A stretch of 64,000 nucleotides of DNA, taken from positions 1-64,000 of the forward strand of contig MU623369.1 of the NCBI GenBank assembly GCA_025201765.1, in the 5' to 3' direction. Below are positions 56,905 to 64,000 of the stretch, piece by piece. A program made the translations under genes and the position numbers. Within the stretch, counting starts at the first letter, position 1, and the number at the start of each line of letters is the position of its first letter. Origin of the DNA: Daldinia sp. FL1419 (Eukaryota; Ascomycota; Sordariomycetes; Xylariales; Hypoxylaceae). The notes beneath the pieces are model-generated. The model ran no database searches. It worked only from the letters and a program-made list of their open reading frames with translations, and had not been told where the DNA came from.

Positions 56905-59900
56905 GCCCACGAACGAGGTCTAGTTTCAGACCTTGACCTTGAGGGCAGCCAAAAACACGACTATAATGGATATATTATCACGAATAACAAATATAATAAA
57001 AACGCGCTATGCTCAAGTGTTATTAATTGTCGACAACGTTTCGATAAGGGAGTTCAACTTTACTTATCGTAAAGTGCCATCCTTGGTTAATTGACTGCAG
57101 ATTCAGAGTCACTAGTTACTTTTTTTTTTCTTTTTTTCTTTTTTTTTTCTCTTGCGAGGATCTAATAGGTTGTAATTGGTAAAACCTGGGAGCGTGTAAA
57201 CTCGATATGTTGAGCTGATACTCTTATTAGGATTACCATGACATCACTTTCGATTACGCGAAAGATGAAATTATTGCGTTAATCTTAACTGATTTCTTCC
57301 AATGTTCCTATCGGAATTTATTACCAGGAATATAGGTACCTTAGATACTTGTCTTTACTAAGGTCAGGGCATTGTATGAAAACGACTTGAGTTATATAGG
57401 CACTGGTCGAAACCTCTGATGAAATGATAATGATAATAATTGAAGATAGGTAGCTAGCTGGTATATCAAATACGTAGGGTTTGGATTTATTATCCGCGTG
57501 ATAAAAGATGCGCATTTGCTAAAATGCAGGTTTATGAGGTGTTCGTCGTCTTGGCATACGGAGGGGTGGAAACCGCCGATCTTTTGCTCAAGAAAAGAAA
57601 TACAGATTAGCGACTACCTTCTGATCTTTCGACTTGATACTAGGTATCGTTAATTACCTCTATTGCTAGCTTGTCGCTACGAGACGTAGTAAAATTAGGA
57701 TGTGATTCGAAGGTCGGATTTATCTATCTCGAAAATCAACTCTGGATCGGTAGTTTGGTTATATACTTAATCTAACCACCTCCGGGTAGTTACTAATATA
57801 TGATACCTTCTTATGGCACCTGAGATAGGCGCATAATGTAAGGAGAAGCCTAGGTTAGAAGGTGATATGCTAGTTAATAAGAAGTAATAACTGTCTAATA
57901 AGGTTCTCCTTGCTTGTTGGAGAACTACATGTACGTACCTATTGTTAGGTATGAACTAAAATAAATTAAACATTTGCTCTGCATCCAGACCTTTGAATAT
58001 CTTGCACTAGAATTTATTGGTTCTGCTTCTAGTCAGTGCACCAACTGACAGCTATGACGTAGTTATTTCTATAAAAATTAGTGTACCTGTTAGATGATTT
58101 TGCTGGTGTACGGATCCGTACTACCTGTTCATCACCGTTCCTTTCGTGCATTGGGCAACCCGTTGGTTCATCATATTTGGAATTTATTGCGTTGTGAAAG
58201 GAAAGGATCGAGAAGGGTCTCTTTAGAAGAAAAAAAAAACGCGCGTCATGGGGGGCTTAGGTACGCGAGGCTGCTTACCTAGCAGTCAATGAATGAACAC
58301 GAACAAATACCTGGGCGTAGAGATGGAGGAGGATGCTGTGCCCTCCACTCTCCCTCCACTCCGGCCATTCTATGCCGGGGAAAAATGGGCGCCCAGACAA
58401 GCTAGATCTCGGCGGTCGAAACAAAGCCTGGCATAACTTGGAGGCCCCTGTGATCTGTCACTAGGTTGTCTGAGAAGTCTGGGTATTGGGATGCAAAGCG
58501 GCTAGGTGTGCGCGGTATTTCGGCGGCGCAGTACGGTTTCGATAGTTGAACTTGAACCTACTCGAAACTTCCTTGCTGAATGAAATGTGAGACGGCGACC
58601 TTTTTTCCGGAGATATAATCCATCGTAATCTATACGAAAATTATTTACTCGCATGTCGGAATTTCACCTTGTGGAGCGAAGGCTGAGTATCTCGACTGGA
58701 TGGACAACCAAAGGCTGGTAGGTAACCAAGCGCCTACTTGTCAGCTGCTGGTACCCAAGGGCCAAGGCACGTTTCGTGACTGGCTCTGTGTTTGCAAGGT
58801 CGAACCGCTGCGATACAACTTAGGCGCGTGCTGATCCTGAATAGGTCAAGACTATGGAGTTTCTCCTGCTTTTATGCCACGTCAGGTCCACTGACACACA
58901 TACATACGCCGTTCATACGCCGTTCTTGGGTTGAGCGAGCTTTGGATCCGAAAAATACAGGCACATAAGGAAAATTTAGAGGCTGGTCATAGACATCCAC
59001 GTATGGAAGTATCCGTCTCACCCGACCCCCTTTTTGTCCAATCGTTTTCGTCGGTAAGGACCGTGGTAGCGTAGTTCTTTTAATACCCGCTTACAAGGTA
59101 CCTATGTACGTTGCACCACTTCCATGTTAACTTCCAGTTTGTCCATCGGTATCAGCACGAAGCCACGATGGAATTCAAGGATGTCTCCTATGTTATGATC
59201 TTGGTGATCTCAAGTTTAAAACCAAGTAGTTAGATCTTTTTGGATCACGACCCGGCATTAGTCTCACAAGCACGGGGGCACAGGGGCATTATGTCAGCTT
59301 TCGTCAGTAATTATTGTTAACAAGCAACTTGCTGCAAACTGGCGGATTGATCGACACATCCATGTCTAGCGTACATCCATACACCCATACAACATATGTA
59401 GGTAGGTATGTATAATACACCATACCTGGTACAACCTCAAGGGACGTATTTACGTATGTATGCAGATACGCTGACGGCCTTGCGACCAAGAACTACCGTT
59501 TTATAGATATATTATAATAGCTTACAGTAGCTTTGCAGTAGCATGGTAAGCTAAACTATATTTGTATATTTGTAGGCACTGTAACGAGACATGGTATCTC
59601 TGAACTAGAGCGAAAGTACTCACTAATATGAAGTTACTACCTATTACCTACTACTAGTTGCCAGCCATCATTAACGATTACCGTCCTTTTTCGGACTGAC
59701 GTATGCCCCTGCTTCGTTAAACTTTTTTTTTTTTGTCATCAAATTTTTTTTCCCTATCTATATCAACATATTACCTACCATCTTATTATATACGTACATA
59801 GATTGATACGAATCTCAGTAGCTTTTTCCCCCATTCCATGTAAAGTAAATCGCCTGGCTTGTCTAGATAGACACTTCCGGCTTCTTGTTGCCCAAAGCAA

Positions 59901-61702
59901 TTCTTGACCGGTAAAAATTTTGTTACTATTATTCCTCTAATTTTGAAGAGCGAAAGATCGAACGACCACGCTTAACCTTAAGTATAGAATTCCGTCAAGC
60001 ACGCAAAATCAACGCATACTGGGATATAGAAACTAACTAACCTTAGATATATCAAATTGCCCGGCGCTTCCGTAGCTCAGGGACGTAAATGTGGACGGCA
60101 CCCGACAACTTATACTAACTACCCTTAAGTTCCTCGGACCAAAGCTTTTATTACTTTGCATTTTGAGGTTAAATGAATTTGCTTTTTCCCCATATTGGAT
60201 AAAATATAGCTTATCTACCTATCCAGGGGAAGCATTAATAGTGAAAGACAAGACCGGGCCACCTGATCTTTGTTGCAGGATAAGACTCGTACATGGTATA
60301 CATAGTACGGGGATCCGAGACTGTACCCTTCCCTCGCATTCCACAAATTCGTATCGCGTGGAGACACTTAAGAACCCGAGCTACAAAACCAGCGTTCCCG
60401 CCCACCTATTACGAGACAGTTTGGAATTTGTCTATTTTTTTTTTGGGTTTTCGGTCTCTTGCATCTTTAACTACTATCATCTAGACTTATTTTCTTTTTG
60501 GTTTTACTGTTTTTTCGATCTACGCGCGACGGACTGTAATACCGTACAGTTTAAGTACTTATTAGAATCACAGCCTACTAATAACAATAATTCGACTCGG
60601 CATTAGATCGACATTATTTTCCGAATCGTCCCTTGTGGGCCACCCTTGCCTTTCGCCTCAGGTAGTCGAGAGAGAAAACCAACGTTCAAGAGTCAGCTCA
60701 TCTGATGGAATAGGCTTTTGTCGGATTGTCGGATTTTTGATTTTGGAGCCGCTGGGTTTCTCTGGTGGATTAAAATGGCCCGGAATCGAGGTTAGTCCTT
60801 ATACTTATTTTCTATCTTTGGCTTTCCTTTTCCCTTTCTCTTGACTAGAATCGGATAATACCTCTGAGATACCTCTGAGATCCCCCAAGTTGCATTGTGA
60901 GGCACCATCCCATCCATCATACATCATCAACCTTGCACAAGCATATCTATGTTAAACTCACACACACATATACATGCATGACGTTTAATCTCACACCCTC
61001 TCTTATATCTCCCTACCCTCATACGTACAAAATTCAACCCCTCCGGGAATCCGACGAGTTGTCGAGATAATAGTGGGAGCGTATCGAACGTCAATCGCGA
61101 CACATTTCCAAAGCCTTGACAAAGAGAACAACATCCGACCCTGTTCCTTGGACTTGGCTATTACATGTACACACCGAAATTTGGTGCCGTATTCCCGGGT
61201 CTCCATCTAAACTATCTACCACGGGCGCGTCGTACTATGAACAAATATTCACTTCTACTCGGCATGACTTTACCGCAGTCAGTTGATCCACTCAATATCC
61301 CTACGTACAGCTGAATACGTGGGTTGCTGTGTGGTCTCTGCAAATGCGATCAAGCTTAACCTTCTATGATTTAAAGTTGACAATTGCACATACGCCGTTT
61401 TGTTTATTCTACACTTATTTTTTCTTCTTCTACTTTTATTATTCTCATAAGTCAAATTCCATCTTTAGGTATCTTACCTAAGCTATGTTCTGCCTTTTCT
61501 AGGTCATCGACATACCTGTATTACCTTTTTTTTCCTTTCTCAATTGTCCCACTCTTTCCCCAAAATCTTTAACATCTTTATGCATTAAACCATTAAAAAT
61601 TGGTTATGCAAGCACCGATACCCTTAATGCACCTGTTAATGCATCCGTTAATGCTAATGCTAATGCTAACTGGTCCCTTCTAAACTTTAAGTGCTTTCGT
61701 TT
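56905..61702. other. Gene-poor 4.8 kb divergent region
   Basis: No supported gene. T-rich tracts (57120-57151, 59721-59735) and C/T-rich stretches toward 61,560 are present; the latter probably lie in the long 5' leader or promoter of the CAF120-like gene. A short tandem of ttaatgc/taatgc units lies at 61,625-61,669, and catacgccgtt is duplicated at about 58905-58925. The frames at 60091-60844 have no domain. Confidence 0.45.
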
Positions 61703-64000
61703 ATGTCCCAGTTCTCCGGCTCTCACCATTTCCAGCACAACGGTGACCCAAAAAACGTCCACAGCTCTTCGCCCACTCCTTCGTCTTCACCTCCGAACGA
61801 CCAGGCCCCCACTTCCAACGGCAAGCTGAATTCAGCCCCTACTAATAAGAGTCATATTATCAACGTTGGCAGCTTTCGTACACGAACTAGATCCCGAGCT
61901 GTCTCAACACCTATCCCAGCATCTCCTGCCCGGGTTAACCATGATAGCTCACCTATAGATATAACGCCTATATCGAGCGAAACACATCGCAGAGTCACAA
62001 GCCGTAGTTCTTCTCGACCCTTGTCTATGGTCCAAACCTACCAACCGCCCCTCATGGATGTTAACGAAGATACAATTCCTGAACTCCAGCCTATCTTTAC
62101 CTTCCTTAATAGCCATGCCAATAAGTTATATCAAGAGGGGTATTTCTTAAAACTTGACGATCAGAATATCCGTAAGTTTGCATGAGTGTCAATTGGATGC
62201 TTCGGGAGTCTAATAGCTTTTTTAGAGGGTAAACCGAATCCCGATCGCACCTGGACAGAATGCTTTGCGCAGTTGGTTGGAACTGTGTTATCTTTGTGGG
62301 ATGCGGCTGAATTAGATGCCGCGGGGGAAGATGGAGAGGTTCTGCCAAAGTTCCTAAACCTCACGGATGCTTCTATCAAGATGGTATGAACACGAACACC
62401 GAATGAATTGGAAAGAAATATAAAATCATACTTTTTTTTTTCTCTCTTTGTTCGATCACACACTAACCAATCTAGATCGAATCCCTACCTATGCGATCGA
62501 ATGATGAGACGCCTCTGCAGAATATCCTCAGTATATCTACGGCAGGACGCAACCGTTATCTTTTGCACTTCAACTCACGGCATTCCCTCATACAATGGAC
62601 CGCCGGTATCCGTCTCGCCATGTTCGAGCATTCCACTCTCCAAGAAGCTTATACAGGAGCATTAATAGCAGGCAAGGGCAAGACGCTGAACAATATTGGT
62701 GTCATCATGGAAAGGGCACGTACCCCTATGGACCAATGGGTTAGAGTTCGATTCGGGGCTGGTGTACCGTGGAGACGCTGCTGGTGTGTCATTTCGCCAC
62801 CGGATGAGAAGGAGTGGATCAAAGCTCAGAAAGAACACAAGAAAAAGTCACCATACGATCGACATACCCCATTATTGAAGGGAGACATCAAATTCTACGA
62901 CAGCAGGAAGGATGGGAAAAAACATAAGAAAATGTTACCTATAGCAACTATCAGCGACGCCTATTCGGCGTATGCTCTATATCCCCAAGCTAAGTCGTTG
63001 ATTGATGCTTCGACGTTGATTAAGATTGAGGGAAACATCACTATTCACTCGGACCCACCGACTGAGAGCGAGGGGTTTGTGTTTATCATGCCTGAGGTCC
63101 ACCCCGCAGTCAGTGGTTTCGAGATGATGCTCAGATTCTTATTTCCTACCTGGGACACTTTTGGCCTTTACGGTCGCCCGGGCAGGCTAGTTGCAAGCGT
63201 CCTTGATTCAAGATCGCTTATGTTCGCGATGCCGAAGCACAAACGCTATGGCTATCTAGAATTAATGGATGTATCAGGACTAATTTTGACTGAGGGCAGT
63301 TCAGGTTGGAACGAACGCGAGTGGAGGAAAAAGCTCAAGGAGCTAACTGGGACCCGGATGAATACTGTGGAGGACGGAGGAAGCACCAGTTCCAGTTCAG
63401 GACAGACCAATAGCCATAGCAAACGTCTTAGTTTTGGCCCCGCTGCTGGGGGCTCCTCTAAGCCTCGTGTTGGGTTTGCCGACGAAGCGCCTCCCGCTGT
63501 TCGTACATCTCGATCTATGTCTCTCGGTAGTCGACCTCCCCCAAAGAACGAAGTGGTCCCGCCTACTCCTGATCCCTCAGTAGTGATTGGAAATAAGTCT
63601 GGACATACCCGAAATGTATCAGACTCTAATGCCCCTGGTCAGATGCCCCCTCAACAGGACAATTCTTACACGTCAAGTCCCGCCTCATCTACACGAGGAC
63701 CTAATGCAGGACGCGCGTTCATGAACGATTCAGCAGCGACTCTGGAGCGGATGAGCTCCGAAGACCAAACGGACCCCGCGATTCGCGATTTTGAAGGAAT
63801 ACGAAGGATGCCCACTCCGGAACCAGTGTCTCAACCCCCTAGTTTCTCTCACGCACCTGGCCATGTCCCTACGACCCGTCCCTACCATTCACCCGAGATG
63901 CGCCGTGCTAATAGCCGTTTATCCATGACTACCCTCGCGCAGCTTGCAACAGCTGGTGGCGTCGCCGTAGGCGAAAATGCACGGGATAGCGAAAGGAGTA
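61703..64000 (+). CDS. caf120: CAF120-like PH-domain protein of the CCR4-NOT complex (3' end outside window)
   Basis: Three visible exons (61703-62171, 62226-62383, 62476 onward) encode at least 717 residues and stay open to the window end. The maximal frame starts at GTG; ATG 61703 is the first Met. A Ser/Pro-rich head (SSSPTPSSSPPND) precedes a first core with IPELQPIFTFLNSHANKLYQEGYFLKLDDQN and PNPDRTWTECFAQLVGTVLSLWDAAEL; then a PH-like domain follows: RNRYLLHFNSRHSLIQWTAGI, WVRVRFGAGVPWRRCWCVISPP, KGDIKFYDSRKDGKKHKKM, AYALYPQAKSLIDASTLIKIEG and GFEMMLRFLFPTWDTFGLYGRP. The remainder is a disordered Ser/Pro tail. Yeast Caf120/Skg3 share this layout; Caf120 associates with CCR4-NOT mRNA deadenylation machinery. 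Confidence 0.85.

Noticed and set aside
60091..60606. 171-codon frame upstream of the CAF120-like gene
   Set aside because: No Kozak-like context, AT-rich Phe/Tyr-rich tail from T tracts, and no domain; probably leader or intergenic DNA.
1..64000. CRISPR array, rRNA gene or intact transposase
   Set aside because: No regular direct-repeat/spacer pattern, no 5S or large rRNA sequence that I could recognise, and no transposase catalytic motif was seen in any frame.

Overview
The window looks like a chromosome segment of a filamentous ascomycete (Pezizomycotina, probably a sordariomycete-type fungus; the order cannot be fixed by eye). The grounds are monocistronic genes with short GT-AG introns (about 50-140 nt, often with a CTRAC/CTAAC branch site), a 5 kb AT-rich repeat block of the kind left by repeat-induced point mutation (RIP), a sulfide:quinone oxidoreductase, RSC7, CAF120, UTP23, TVP23 and a UstYa-type oxidase. 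No bacterial operon, CRISPR array or intact transposase was seen. Several ORFs begin at non-ATG codons when extended maximally; coordinates below use the first sensible ATG and inferred splice sites.

Layout. 1-4,980: gene-free AT-rich block with a large palindrome at the window edge and a decayed array of 360-430 bp repeats. 6.4-9.0 kb: an aldo-keto reductase and, tail to tail, a short-chain dehydrogenase whose catalytic Tyr position reads Cys. 13.4-15.0 kb: mitochondrial sulfide:quinone oxidoreductase. 16.5-18.6 kb: ruined NLR-like gene (hydrolase, NACHT, ankyrin-like pieces) ending in a long T run. 19.5-24.5 kb: RSC7 chromatin-remodelling subunit and a ThDP-dependent enzyme. 25.8-31.5 kb: rhodopsin-like membrane protein and two MFS transporters. 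32.1-34.9 kb: a small MITE, a short secreted precursor with Kex2-cleavable repeats, and a divergently transcribed UstYa-family oxidase. 35-39 kb: ORF-poor stretch. 39.3-45.8 kb: astacin-like metalloprotease, DUF3445 protein, TVP23, and a single-pass surface protein. 49.5-56.9 kb: DUF726 protein, UTP23 and a PTC7-like PP2C phosphatase. 61.7 kb to the end: CAF120-like protein that runs off the window.

The most interesting system is at 32.6-34.9 kb. An 89-residue protein with a signal peptide carries three copies of a roughly 22-residue repeat separated by Lys-Arg; about 1.07 kb away on the other strand starts a 280-residue membrane-anchored protein with both HxxHC motifs of the UstYa (DUF3328) family. 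That pairing is the hallmark of fungal ribosomally made, post-translationally modified peptides (dikaritin type). Two MFS transporters sit just beyond the precursor and could export the product. The repeat sequence does not match any dikaritin core I know (for example ustiloxin, phomopsin or asperipin), so this is a candidate undescribed peptide family. The rest of the window is mainly conserved housekeeping genes plus decaying accessory DNA.
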